The notes: generated from the sequence alone by a model not told the origin. Numbered from the stretch's first letter, positions 33,370 through 44,300 are shown. The stretch is 64,000 nt of DNA from Ryuthela nishihirai (GCA_038380435.1 JAWZYU010000025.1:50352691-50416690); one strand, 5' to 3'. Made by a program: numbers and translations.

Positions 33370-33399
33370 ACCAAGTGGCCCTGTACAGGGCCACTTGGT
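33370..33399. repeat. 30-bp perfect palindrome
   Basis: ACCAAGTGGCCCTGT followed directly by its reverse complement, with centre GTAC. No spacer. Confidence 0.93.
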
Positions 33400-33420
33400 C
33401 CCCCCACTGGGTGCGTCACT

Positions 33421-34320
33421 AGTTACGACGGATGAACGTGCTACAATAAAACTACGAACGATTTGTCATTGACGGTCGCATGTGCTTCAGCGTGAGAATT
33501 ACGTCACTAGTTGATTGAAACAGACAAAATATTGAACGATGTTTAAAAGAGAGAATTGAAAAGTTGTAGCTAAAAGTGCATATTTTGTGTTAATCTTAGT
33601 ACAGGTTTCTCAAGAAAGTTCGCGATGGAACCAAAGAGGCAATATGTTAGTCGAGTAGTGGTTGGTTGCTTTAATTTCTTCACAGAAGAGTCATTTCATA
33701 AAGTGTGGTGATCAACGTCTGAAAAGAATTGGTAAGATTTTTGGGTTGGGTTGTTTTACCTCTGAGCGGCACTTTTTTACACACCATGGGCTAAATGGCC
33801 AGGTCACATGGACCCCGAAGGCTCAGAGAAGGTTGGGGGAGGGGACCCACTGGAACAGCTGTTGGGAGACAGATGGTAGCCTCCCGTCAAGGCCATTCAG
33901 CGTGTTCTTTAACGTACACAGGGTATGGCTCTCCCGCACACGGGCCACGGTTTAACGTCCCATCCGACGGACGGCGGCCTTTCCAAGCCCAGAATTGGTA
34001 AGATGAAACTTGGTAACTTGTAAGTTCATTCACAAAGGTAATTATGTCGCTTGATGAATATTGTATAAAGATTCTCTTTATGCTTTGGATAGAGTTTGTA
34101 AGAATTGTAACGCAACTATTTTAAATGTAGTCAAGAATAATGGAGTTTCTCCTGATGGTTTCACTTCGTGCTGATAGTAGACAATTTTTTGCACAGATTA
34201 TATTGTTGTTCGTTTGTGATCTGATTGCCTACGCAATTAAATTAATTCATTTATGATTTTTGTTGCTAAACATTCTTTTGAACTCACTCTCAAGATTTCC
34301 TATTAAAAGTTTATAGCTTA
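33421..34320 (+). repeat. dispersed repeat R1, copy 2
   Basis: Homologous to 18180-18372 plus 19131-19560 and lacks the hAT-like insert of copy 1. It contains an ATG (33625) followed by EPKRQYVSRVV, and GAATTGGTAAG matching a possible splice donor, now used as a SINE target site. A first exon of a dispersed family is possible. No longer coding is visible. Confidence 0.7.
33739..33990 (-). mobile_element. SINE-A, 5'-truncated, 14-bp TSD
   Basis: Tail at the left (TTGGGTTGGGTTG). The 5' end is lost inside the central domain at CCTTTCCAAGCCC. TSD AGAATTGGTAAGAT at 33725-33738 and 33991-34004 flanks the truncated copy exactly, so it was truncated on insertion. Confidence 0.96.
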
Positions 34321-34613
34321 TATGCCATATAGCCCTACATTTCTCACTTTGTCGTTAAAATGCACATCAACAACAATGAGTTTGCAATATGTACACTCTG
34401 TTTGTAAAAGTGTTCCAAAGCAGGATATTTCAAACCTGATGTAGATGATTGTGATGTTATCTCGGTCGTCTGTTTGTTGTGATCACTTTGGAATGTCCCT
34501 CCGGTTCGATCGCAATGCGCGAACAGGTGAGAAAGTCTTTCTTAAGGGTTCTGTGATTCGAGGGAAAATGCAGGGACTCCATACTGAACTACTCATAATG
34601 AAATGGTTCAATT
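34321..34613. other. no recognisable feature
   Basis: Unique-looking sequence between R1 and the next SINE-A. Confidence 0.45.
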
Positions 34614-34629
34614 CCAGTCTTTAGTTAAA

Positions 34630-34912
34630 ATTTCCCGCTCTGCCCACGGTCAGTAGGGGACACCGATGGGCTTAGAAAGGCAGGTCGTCCGTCGGATGGG
34701 ACGTTAAGCGTGCCCCCGTATGCGGGATAGCCATACCATGTGCACGTTAAAAAACATGCTGGATGGCCTGAACGGGAGGCTACCATCTGTCTCCCAACAA
34801 CTGTTCCAGTGGGTCCCCTCTCCCAGCCTTTTCTGAGATTCGGGTCCTTGTGACCTGGTCATTTAGTCCATGGTGTGCAAAAAAGTGCCGCTCAGACGTA
34901 AAACAACCCAAC
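34630..34912 (+). mobile_element. SINE-A, 5'-truncated, 16-bp TSD
   Basis: Begins at ATTTCCCGCTCTGCCC, downstream of the tRNA head. TSD CCAGTCTTTAGTTAAA at 34614-34629 and CCAGCCTTTAGTTAAA at 34913-34928, with one mismatch. Confidence 0.95.
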
Positions 34913-34928
34913 CCAGCCTTTAGTTAAA

Positions 34929-35136
34929 CAATAATAATAATAAAATAAATACCCCCTCAAGCAGCTGCTTGCCACAGAGGTCTGACAGGAGCCTGTCAGT
35001 TTATATGCCAAAGTAGACGATCTGAGAGGATGGCAGGACCTCAGCAGAAAAACAACACATACAACCATGCCTTATCCGGGGCTCGAACCCAGGTCTCTTA
35101 GATCATTAGCCAAGCGCGCTAACCACTCGGCCAACA
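34929..35136 (-). mobile_element. SINE-B
   Basis: Tail CAATAATAATAATAAAATAA, full body, head ending ACCACTCGGCCAA. It directly follows the right TSD of the preceding SINE-A. Confidence 0.93.
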
Positions 35137-35540
35137 ATTATTTATTGAACACATAAACATGACTGATGGACTAGGACATATGCTCAGTTACATTGCATTA
35201 CAATCCCAGCTTACTATGCCTGTTCAGCTGTTTTCCCAAATCCCAATGCCGTTAATTGCAGTTCGCATTTACGAGCCCAAACTCTTGCGTTTCCTGCGCT
35301 CGTTCCTCGACTCGGTTCATTCCTCTTCTGTTGGTCGTTGCCAACACTCAGCTCCTTTCTCCGACTTCGGACATGTGGCAGGTCGCTGACCTCCGACCAG
35401 GGTCAATTATCAGAGGACACTCAAGTTGGGCTGCCCTCCCCTCTCGCCGACCTGCTGCATCGATTAACATTCCAGCAAACGCTGCACTGCGTGGCGTTGC
35501 TGAAATTGAAGTCATCCCTACATGACATATGTCCCTTTGA
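35137..35540. other. unassigned, several overlapping ORFs
   Basis: Moderately GC-rich stretch between two SINE-B copies, with overlapping ORFs in four frames and none with a motif I know. It could be an old transposon piece. Confidence 0.35.
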
Positions 35541-35770
35541 TGAAATACAAAATAATAAATAAAATAAATAAAAATCAATACCCCCTCAAGCAGGTGCTTG
35601 CCACAGAGGTCTGACAGGAGCCTGTCAGTTTATATGCCAAAGTAGAAGGTCTGAGAGGATGGCAGAACCTCAGCAGAAAAACAACACATACATCCATGCC
35701 TTACCCGGGGCTCGAACCCAGGTCCCATAGATCAATAGCCAAGCGTGCTAACCACTCGGCCACGGGACGA
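35541..35770 (-). mobile_element. SINE-B
   Basis: Tail ATAAATAAAATAAATAAAAA, body, head ending GGCCACGGGACGAC. Full length. Confidence 0.93.
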
Positions 35771-36885
35771 CAAAACAAAAAATATTTACAAAAGGGCTGT
35801 AAGCAAGCTCTACTAGCCTGACAATGATGTAAACAATGATGTATGATAATGATGTAAACCTTTGTCTTCGGTTGCTGCCTCTTTGGGCTCAAAGTGTTTG
35901 GAAAAGGTCGCAACACTTCAATTTTTTACTGTATATAAAAAATAAAAATTTATTTTTTCAAGCGTATTCAAAATGAATTATATCCATCCATGTCATTTTT
36001 AATTCATGAGTCCATTCTCTCATCATTATAAATAACTCATTGAAATTAAATGTAATTACACTAAAAAACAAATATGCTAAATTAAATATAATACACCAAG
36101 GGCAAAATTTTGTTTCATGTATCACTATACAATATATATATTATATATATAATATATATATCTACGCTGCTATTTCCTTTTCCAAGGTCTAAGGGCTTCA
36201 AAAAAAAATTCTATTCTCTGTTTTTGGCCGCCAAATGAAAAAAAGTGGGGAAAAAAACCTTGTTCTGCATTGCAAAAATTACGAACGAAAAAATTATTGC
36301 ACAAAATTCAATTATGACACAAAAATTAATTAAACACTGTTAATGCAATTTAGTGTTTTGAGATTAACAATGTAGAATGTACGTATGATTTAGCCTCCAC
36401 GAGAGTAAACTTCGCTTGTGGAAGTTAAAGAACATAAATCACAGAAAGTTTTAGGAAATGACCATCATTTATTCCGTTCCATTATTTCTTTAATAAATGC
36501 ATAATTTATAGAGAATAAATGAATAAATAATTCAATTTAGCCTTTTTTTTTTTTGGTAATAAAAGTAACAAGGCCAAGTGTTACAAAATAAATTCTAAAA
36601 TGTAAAAGTTTAAAAACATATCTTTTATGTTCATACTTTTCAACACCACGATTTTAATTGATGCACAAAAAAGCCACTAATTACTAAGTATTTAAATTTC
36701 TTCAGTGAAATCATAAAAAAACCTAACTTTCAAATAATGATGTTCCAACACAATTGTATTGAGAGTGAATATATCAACTAAGATAGCTTTTTTTTATGAG
36801 GGAGTATTTTATTCCAGGTAATTTCTAATTATGAAAATTTAAATTATTTTTGATGCTTTAATTTAAAAAAAAATCTTTACCAATA
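35771..36885. other. AT-rich; no gene seen
   Basis: Includes an alternating TA tract near 36131-36165. Nothing else recognised before the LINE reverse transcriptase. Confidence 0.5.
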
Positions 36886-37935
36886 TGTGCAATAGGACTA
36901 TATCTGAACAAATCAAATTCTATAGGGGAGTGCCACAGGGTTCTGTGCTGGGACCTTTATTATTCCTTTTGTATATAAATGATATTCAATCACAAAAGGG
37001 ATGCAGATGATATAAATGTCATTTCTTTCCATACTGATGTAAGAGATTTAGTAGAAGAAACAAATACTCTTATTGGAAATATGCATAAATGGATCACATA
37101 TAATAAACTAGCTATAAATATTTCTAAAACAAAGTGTATGGTCTTTAAGGACAAGAATAAAAAACTGAATTATAACGAAATAAATATTTTGATGAATGAT
37201 CAAAAGATTGAAATATGTGAATATATAAAATTTCTTGAACTCTGGGTAGATGCTAATTTAACTTGGAATTATCATATTAACCAGCTAAGAGCTACTATTT
37301 CAAAAAATATTGGCTCCATTGGGAGGGTTAAAAATATGTAAATCAACAAACTTCGATAAATTTATATTAGGCATTAGTGTAACCCACATTTAATAAATGG
37401 AATTAATGTTTGGGGAGATACTAGGTCAGCCAATTCGAATAGTTTATTTGTCTGCAAAAGAAAATTATGAGATATATTCTAAGATTAAATTACAGAAATC
37501 CGGTACAACACTTGATGGCAGAAAATGGAATACTAAATATGGAAAATGGATATACTAATATAAATTATAATATTTAAAAGTATGTTATGGGGAATTTTGT
37601 ATACAGAGTGAAGAATAAAATGACAGAGTACTCGGAACTTTACTGCTGCTTAGAAAGAACGAAGACTTTCAGTTATGATACTCGACTTAAGAACAAGATC
37701 GTGTTGCCCCTTTATAAGAAATCTATAGGCCAGAGATCAATACGGTACATTGGCATTAAGACTTGGAATGACGAGATACCAGAGGATACCGCTGCAATGG
37801 AACAATATAGAACTTTTAAATATAAATATAAACTACACTTATTATCAAGTCAATGATAGAGTCAGACTACAAAAATTCATGTGCTCAAATAAATGTATAA
37901 ATTAAGGCCACCTGTAATGTTTTAAATTTAAGTGT
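36886..37935 (+). pseudogene. LINE reverse transcriptase, 3' half
   Basis: [19 protein letters not shown] near 36926-36985 is the conserved non-LTR reverse transcriptase block. A frameshift follows and the palm motif reads [10 protein letters not shown] (Tyr/Phe-Ala-Asp-Asp with the first residue lost). Then come the thumb region (NKLAINISKTKCMVF), YILRLNYRNPVQHLMAENGI-like coding, and the C-terminal region DTRLKNKIVLPLYKKSIGQR with TWNDEIPED. The order matches jockey/CR1-type elements common in arthropods. The copy starts abruptly, which fits 5' truncation. At least three frame changes make it inactive. Confidence 0.85.
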
Positions 37936-37994
37936 ATTTCAGGAAACATTTATTCAAAAGCTACCGCTTATTATGTTCTCCTTTTTCACCTGTG

Positions 37995-38035
37995 AACCGT
38001 TCTTTAACGTGCACAGGGTATGTTCCTATCAGAGA
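37995..38035 (-). mobile_element. tiny SINE-A fragment
   Basis: GTTCTTTAACGTGCACAGGG at 38000-38019 is the central core of SINE-A in the complement, with unrelated sequence on both sides. Confidence 0.65.
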
Positions 38036-38239
38036 AGCGTACCCAGAAATTTTGATTGGGGAGGAGGAGCTTCGAAATTTTTTAAATTATCACAGGGGCG
38101 AACCCCAAAACTAAACATTAAAGGTTTTGTATCAATTTTTTTTTTTTTCTAAATATTCCTTGATGAAATGTAGGTGAGTCACAATGACATAAAATATGGC
38201 ATTTGGGGATTTTTTCTGCATTTTGATTTGGGCTTTTGA

Positions 38240-38400
38240 GGGCGGGAAGCTTAAGCCCAACAGTTCCCAACCTGGGCTTACTCCTTGCTGCTATGCCCAT
38301 GGGATCACGGCTTAGAGTCCTCATCCGAAGGACGGCGACCTTTCGAAACCCATCGATATCCCCTTTGTTAGGAGGGTGGGAGGGCCTAGCGGAAAGTTAA
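38240..38400 (-). mobile_element. old SINE-A central fragment
   Basis: GGACGGCGACCTTTCGAAACC and CCCATCGATATCCCC match the SINE-A centre with substitutions. Head and tail are absent. Confidence 0.6.
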
Positions 38401-38759
38401 GTGAAGACTTTGATCAAATTTATCAACATCTCCATTTTTCAACAATATTTGTTAAATATTCAAAGAGCTAATATATAAGTATTGGAAGCTTTATTGGTTT
38501 AAATATACGACAACGTATAGTTCTATGAGGCCGATAGACGCAAAAAGACCTCCAGCAGCCGGGCAATTGTCCCCTTGACATAATAAGTATCGCTGGGCGA
38601 TATAAAACGTTGTGTGAACGATTGCTAAAAAAACAGAAGTGTGTAAGCTCTGTGAAGTAGCTATGCCTTTAGGAGCCAAAGACGACATTGGGCATACCTC
38701 ATAGACTTTAAAAGGAGTCGGATTATTGGAATGGCAGGAGCTGTATTCCAATTCACAAA
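38401..38759. other. no recognisable feature
   Basis: No gene or named repeat. The right edge approaches a Tc1-like transposase fragment. Confidence 0.4.
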
Positions 38760-39642
38760 TTGCGACACAAGTTCAAGTGCGTGTAGGTGAAGGTAAGAAT
38801 GGACGAACCGTCGGATCTAGCGAAAAGCTATACGTAAGAGACTGAGGCTGTATGACAGATTACTAGTGCCATAACGCCATCCCTGATGCCTGGTCCCCTG
38901 TCTCACAGCACAATTTGACGGCGACTACTACATATGGGCCTGCATGCATGCCATTTCTTGCGTTGCCTTCTTCTAACTCCATCTCATGGTCTTGTACGTC
39001 TGCAGTGTTATAGCCAGGGTTGGGTTACCTCTGAACGGCACTTTTTTGCACACCATGGGCTAAATGGCCAGGTCACATGGACCCCGAAGGCTCAGAGAAG
39101 TTTGGGGGAGGGGACCCACTGGAACAGCTGTTGGGAGACAGATGGTAGCCTCCCGTCAAGGCAATCCAGCGTGTTCTTTAACGTGCACAGGGTATGGCTC
39201 TCCCGCACCCGTGTGCGGGAGAGGCCCGATGGCCTTTCCAAGCCCATCGGTATCCCCTACTGACCGTGGGCAGGGCGGGGAATTTTGCGGAGATAAATCT
39301 CAACGCTGACCCAGCTGGGACTCGAACCTGGGAACTACAGATTACGAGCCTGGCGCGCTACCGACTGAGCCACCCTCGCCCCGTTATAGCCAGTCACCTC
39401 TGGTTGTTATTAATGGAAGTTTGATGGTGACGCGGTATGTTGAAACTGCTATGACCTACGCTGCTGCGATATCTACATACATGCCTAGCAGCCATTTTTC
39501 AACAGGATAATGCATGGCCACATACTGCCTGGATCTCCCTGAAGTGCTCAGCCACATACCTCCCTCCCCAAACTGAAAGCAGGGGGTACAAGAAGCATTG
39601 CTGCATATCACCAAGGATCACATTCTCCATCTATTTCACATA
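38760..39642 (+). pseudogene. Tc1-like transposase fragment
   Basis: After a decayed upstream part, SPLVVINGSLMVTRYVE at about 39394-39444 and FFQQDNAWPHTAW-like coding at about 39492-39530 (one frame change) match the second catalytic region of Tc1-type DDE transposases; the Asp of QQDNA is present. A SINE-A (39018-39382) interrupts it, and another SINE-A begins at its right end. No terminal repeats are assignable. Confidence 0.68.
39018..39382 (-). mobile_element. SINE-A with 11-bp TSD, local inversion inside
   Basis: TSD GTTATAGCCAG at 39007-39017 and 39383-39393. Within the central domain CTCTCCCGCAC is followed by GTGTGCGGGAGAG, a short inverted duplication that replaces part of the usual sequence. 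It splits a Tc1-like transposase fragment. Confidence 0.95.
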
Positions 39643-39644
39643 AA

Positions 39645-40032
39645 GGGGCGGGGGGGGGGGCTCAGTCGGTAGCGCGCCAGGCTCGTAATCTGTAGTTCCC
39701 AGGTTCGAGTCCCAGCTGAGTCAGCGTTGAGATTTATCTCCGCAAAAATCCCCGCCCTGCCCCAGTAGGGGACACCGATGGGCTTGGAAAGGCCGCCGTC
39801 CGTCGGATGGGACGTTAAGCCGTGGCCCCGTGTGCGGGAGAGACATACCCTGTGCACGTTAAAGAACACGTTGGATGGCCTTGACGGGAGGCTACCATCT
39901 GTCTCCCAACAGCTGTTCCAGTGGGTCCCCTCCCCCCAACCTTCTCTGAGCCTTCGGGGTCCATGTGACCTGGCCATTTAGCCCATGGTGTGCAAAAAAG
40001 TGCCGCTCAGAGGTAAAACAACCCAACCCAAC
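39645..40032 (+). mobile_element. SINE-A, short TSD
   Basis: Full length with an expanded G11 run in the 5' end (GGGGCGGGGGGGGGGG). Possible TSD TCACATA at 39636-39642 and 40033-40039. Confidence 0.93.
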
Positions 40033-40039
40033 TCACATA

Positions 40040-40179
40040 CAGGGGTTTATCAAAATAATGGAAATACCAACGGCGACTGGAGACCACGCAATGCGTCGTA
40101 TGCATATCACAGGGACGACGTCACCCGCGATGTGAGGTATATAAATGGGAGAAGTACGATGTCGGCTATCACGTAACAG
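40040..40179 (+). mobile_element. 5' fragment of a Tc1-like element
   Basis: Begins CAGGGGTTTATCAAAATAAT after TA, the same terminus as the element at 42108-43568, and matches its first 140 bp. It ends where a MITE-A begins. The transposase part is absent. Confidence 0.9.
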
Positions 40180-40181
40180 TA

Positions 40182-40409
40182 CAGTCACTCAAAAAAATAT
40201 CCGAACACTATGGTTGATTACAGAATTCAGAAAAAATATCTGGCAACGATTTTTTTTTTAGAAATTAGCGATCTGGCAACCTTCGTGTTACGGGCGGTGT
40301 TATGTAACACGAAGGTTGCCAGATCATTAATTTCTAAAAAACGTTGCCAGATATTTTTCTAAATTCTGTAATCAACCATAGTGTTCGGATATTTTTTTTT
40401 GAGCGACTG
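40182..40409. mobile_element. MITE-A, complete, with TA duplication
   Basis: CAGTCACTCAAAAAAATATC to its complement, flanked by TA at 40180-40181 and 40410-40411. Central part TTACGGGCGGTGTTATGTAA, so the palindrome centre differs from other copies. Confidence 0.94.
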
Positions 40410-40411
40410 TA

Positions 40412-40585
40412 CTGTACATATATACTTTTTTCTATGTTAAGTATTTGGTTTTACATAATAAATATTTGGAAATGCATATATTTGTGTTTTATTTCATTTT
40501 TATTTCTTTTAATGCTCAATTTTGGTACACCTTATGGTACGAAAAGTGTTTCCGAAAACGGAATATCAATTTATAATATTGCTTC
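40412..40585. other. AT-rich spacer
   Basis: No feature recognised. Confidence 0.5.
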
Positions 40586-41516
40586 TATGGGAAATGAGGG
40601 TTCGCCTCACTACGCTTGCTTAAGGACCGTCGTTCAGGAACCAATTGGAAATGAGGGTTCGCCTCACTACGGCTTGCTTAAGGACCATCGTTCAGGAACC
40701 AATTGGAAATGAGGGTTAGCCTCACTACGGCTTGCTTAAGGACCGTCGTTCGGGAACCAATTGGAAATGAGGGTTCGCCTCACTACGGCTTGCTTAAGGA
40801 CCGTCGTTCAGGAACCAATTGGAAATGAGGGTTCGCCTCACTACGGCTTGCTTAAGGACCGTCGTTCAGGAACCAATTGGAAATGAGGGTTCGCCTCACT
40901 ACGGCTTGCTTAAGGACCGTCGTTCGGGAACCAATTGGAAATGAGGGTTCGCCTCACTACGGCTTGCTTAAGGACCGTCGTTTGGGAACCAATTGGAAAT
41001 GAGGGTTCGCCTCACTACGGCTTGCTTAAGGACCGTCGTTTGGGAACCAATTGGAAATGAGGGTTCGCCTCACTACGGCCTGCTTAAGAACCGTCGTTCA
41101 GGAACCAATTGGAAATGAGGGTTCGCCTCACTAAGCCTGCTTAAGGACCGTCGTTCAGGAACCAATTGGAAATGAGGGTTCGCCTCACTACGGCCTGCTT
41201 AAGGACCGTCGTTCAGGAACCAATTGGAAATGAGGGTTCGCCTCACTACGGCCTGCTTAAAGACCGTCGTTCAGGAACCAATTGGAAATGAGGGTTCGCC
41301 TCACTACGGCCTGCTTAAGGACCGTCGTTCAGGAAACAATTGGAAATGAGGGTTCGCCTCACTACGGCCTGCTTAAGGACCGTCGTTCAGGAACCAATTG
41401 GAAATGAGGGTTCGCCTCACTACGGCCTGCTTAAGGACCGTCGTTCAGGAACCAATTGGAAATGAGGGTTCGCTTCACTACGGCCTGCTTAAGGACCGTT
41501 GTTCAGGAACCAATTA
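40586..41516. repeat. 58-bp satellite, 16 units
   Basis: Unit of 58 bp starting GGAAATGAGGGTTCGCC, containing GCTTAAGGACCGTCGTTC and CCAATTGG. Identity between units is very high. Left units read GGCTTGCTT and right units (from about 41078) read GGCCTGCTT, so two sub-blocks amplified separately. 58 bp is not a multiple of three and no frame stays open. Confidence 0.97.
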
Positions 41517-42105
41517 AGTCGTGAAGCCCTCTGCTGATTGACAGCAACTGTAAAAGCTGCCAATGATGAGAAAAAATATCTTTGCCGCCAAACATTTGGC
41601 GAGATATATCAATTAAATTAAATTCTTATTTCAGAAACATAACTGAAGAATATAGAAAATTGTAAATGAAATACTATATTTCTAGATTCCGGCTTGTTAT
41701 TAGAACATCGTTCTAATAACAAGCCGGAAGCCGGAGCCTATGAGTCGCTAACATATAATGCTATTGCAATTTTTTTAAATCAAATCTCTGAAAGTCGCAC
41801 GTGTAGTTTTATCATAAATTTTAACACTTCAAGCGTATTTCTTTAAAATGCTCTCTTATTTTGAAAAGAAGGTTTTACGGAAAAATGTTACTGGAGATCT
41901 TACTCGAAATCTCTTTAAATTTCCACTTTTAATGATATTCACTCAATGTTAAAAAATAGCGAAAGATTAAACATTGAAAATTTTATACAATACCCTCCAA
42001 ATCTTGGTTTTCGAAAATATTCTTTTTAGCGTTAAAAACTTATTCAAGTTGAACTATTTAATAAACTCTTTGCTAATCGTAATTTACTTCATACGTACAT
42101 TTAAC
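41517..42105. other. AT-rich with one strong hairpin
   Basis: No gene. The only structure is the hairpin at 41687-41729. Confidence 0.5.
41687..41729. repeat. 20-bp perfect hairpin
   Basis: Stem TTCCGGCTTGTTATTAGAAC (41687-41706), loop ATC, perfect complement 41710-41729. No MITE-type flanks or T-run terminator follow. Confidence 0.95.
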
Positions 42106-42293
42106 TACAGGGGTTTATCAAAATAATGGAATAACCGCCGGTGATTGGAGTACACGTAATGCGCCGTATGGATATCACAGGGACGACGTCTCCCGCGATG
42201 TCAGGTAAATAAAAGGGAGAAGTACGATGTCGGCTATCACGTAAGCAGTGCCACAGGCGCATGTTAAACAGCTGTTGTAGTGTAATTGGCGAC

Positions 42294-43515
42294 AATGTCA
42301 GATCTCAGTGACCTCTCAAATGGCATGATCACAGGTGTGGGCGTCTTGCAGGAGCTTCAGTAATCAGAACGGCGGAAATAGGAGGTGTAACACGAGGGGA
42401 ACTGCATCGAAGATTATGACTACCTATCAAAAAAAGGACAGGGCGTTGCTCCAAACGTGCAATTTGTGGACTCCACACGAAGTTGTCAGATGGGGATAGG
42501 TGATCGTTGGCACGGATTGTACAATGGAAAACAAGACCACGGCACGGCAAATAGCAGCAGAGTTGAACATCAGTCAGAATGATCCCGTTTCCGTCATACA
42601 TAACAGTTCGTCGGGAACTTCATCGTGCCGGTATTTATGGCCGTGCTGCAATCCACAAACCTCTGATTACCAACATCAATGCAACAAAATATGTAAGGTG
42701 ATGCAAAGCACATAAAAACTGGAATGCTAAAGACTGGCAACATGTCATCTGCTCTGATGAATCGTGCTACACATTGTTTCCCACCACTGGTAGAGTGTAC
42801 GTCTGGTGAAAACCTACAGCAGCGTACCGCCCGGAGTTCGCGTACCACCCACTGTTTCGTTCCACTGTGAAGCATGGAGGTGGATCCCTGATGCTGTGGA
42901 GTGCAATGTCATGGCATTCCACCATTAGTTATTCTGTTGGGTCGTGTCACATTCGGAACGTGCGAATCCATTCTCGTGAGCCACCTGCACCCAATGTTGC
43001 CGGCATTGTACTCTAATGACTGTCCCTGCTTTTAAATGGATAATGCACCCGTGAATTGTGCGAAACGTGTCCAGTTGTGGTTTGCAGAGGATGAGGTACA
43101 GCAGCTACCCTGGCCACCTCAATCTCCAGATCTCAATATTATTGAACATTTGTGGGAATATCTGGAGCGCACGGTCAGATCACACTTTCCACCTCCAGCA
43201 TCACTGGCAAAGTTGGGTCATATTTTACAGGAAGAATGGTCCCACATTCCATTACCGTATGTGCATGACTTGTACAGTCGCTCAAAAAAGTATCCGAACA
43301 CTCTGGTTGATTACAAAATTCAGAAAAAATATCTGACAACGATTTTTTTAGAAAATAGTGATCTGGCTATTTCCTAAAAAAATCGTTGTCAGATATTTTT
43401 TCTGAATTTTGTAATCAACCGGAGTGTTCGGATACTTTTTTGAGCGACTGTACAAGTCTATTCCACGTCAAATTGCGTCTGTTCTGAAAGCCCGAGGTGG
43501 GCCTACAGCTTATTA
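42294..43515 (+). pseudogene. Tc1-like DD34E transposase, interrupted
   Basis: Begins MSDLSDLSNGMITG, matching the N-terminal helix-turn-helix region, then runs into early stops. SDESCYTLFPTTGRVYVW carries the first catalytic Asp (codon 42756-42758). MDNAPVNCAKRV carries the second (43039-43041). SPDLNIIEHLWEYLE carries the Glu (43144-43146), with 34 residues between the last two, so the triad is DD34E. The MITE-A at 43275-43450 sits near the C-terminus, and the final codons continue beyond it to a stop near 43515. The N-terminal third has several frameshifts and stops. All three catalytic residues survive, but the gene is dead. Confidence 0.88.
43275..43450. mobile_element. MITE-A inserted in a transposase gene
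   Basis: 176 bp, near-perfect palindrome from CAGTCGCTCAAAAAAGTATC to its complement, flanked by TA at 43273-43274 and 43451-43452. The CACGTG centre is deleted. The two arms meet at GTGATCTGGCTATTTCC. Confidence 0.96.
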
Positions 43516-43570
43516 ATAAAATGTTCTCCACAAAGAGTGCGTGTTTCCATTATTTTAATAAATCCCTGTA

Positions 43571-43885
43571 CGTACCTATATATTACCCCACTTACCTACC
43601 TAAATATATATGTACTATACCTTACCAAGCCCGGATCTAGAAAAAGCTCGAGGGGGTTAAGAAAAACAATCCAGCAGTAAAAGCGCAAAATGAATGGGGT
43701 CAAGAAATGGAATTCTAATGCAGAATAACATTTTCTTCGGCAACCGGTAATCCCCTCGTCCTTAACATCCGTTTTACAGGTCTTCCCAAAATTATTGGAA
43801 CATGCTTTAAATATAAATAAGTTTAATATTATTTTTTACTCTTTTAGCTTACTAGCATTCTGAAATGAGGTTTCAAAATTAAACT
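43571..43885. other. AT-rich spacer
   Basis: No feature recognised. Confidence 0.5.
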
Positions 43886-44095
43886 GAAATAATAAATAAA
43901 TAAATACCCCCTCAAGCAGCTGCTTGCCACAAAGGTCTGGCAGGAGCCTGTCAGTTTATATGCCAGAGTAGAAGGTCTGAGAGGATGGCAGGACCTCAGC
44001 AGAAAAACGACACTACAACCATGCCTTACCCGGGGCTCGAACCCAGGTCCCTTAGATCAGTACCCAAGCGCGCTAACCACTCGGCCACGGGACGG
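43886..44095 (-). mobile_element. SINE-B, first of a head-to-tail pair
   Basis: Tail AATAATAAATAAATAAATA, body, head ending GGCCACGGGACGGCT. The next SINE-B tail starts immediately. Confidence 0.94.
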
Positions 44096-44300
44096 CTAAA
44101 ATAAATACCTCCTCAAGCAGCTGCTTGCCACACAGGTCTGATAGGAGCCTGTCAGTTTATATGCCATAGTAGAAGGTCTGAGAGGATGGCAGGACCTCAG
44201 CAGAAAAACAACAGAAACAGCTGTGCCTTACCCGGGGCTCGAACCCAGGTCCCTTAGATCAGTAGCCAAGCGCGCTAACCACTCGGCCATGGGACGGCTA
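44096..44300 (-). mobile_element. SINE-B, second of the pair
   Basis: Tail AAAATAAATA, body, head ending GGCCATGGGACGGCT. Same orientation as 43886-44095. The pair has the same layout as 4298-4740 beside the satellite. Confidence 0.94.

Larger units (their letters stand above)
42108..43568 (+). mobile_element. Tc1-like element, both termini present
   Basis: Termini CAGGGGTTTATCAAAATAAT and the complement of CAGGGATTTATTAAAATAAT, with TA at 42106-42107 and 43569-43570. The 1461-bp length includes a MITE-A of 176 bp. The family is also present as a fragment at 40040. Confidence 0.93.

Noticed and set aside
35159..35525. Overlapping ORFs of 74-89 codons as a small gene
   Set aside because: Four overlapping frames on both strands are open together, which indicates composition. 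No motif or start context separates one of them.
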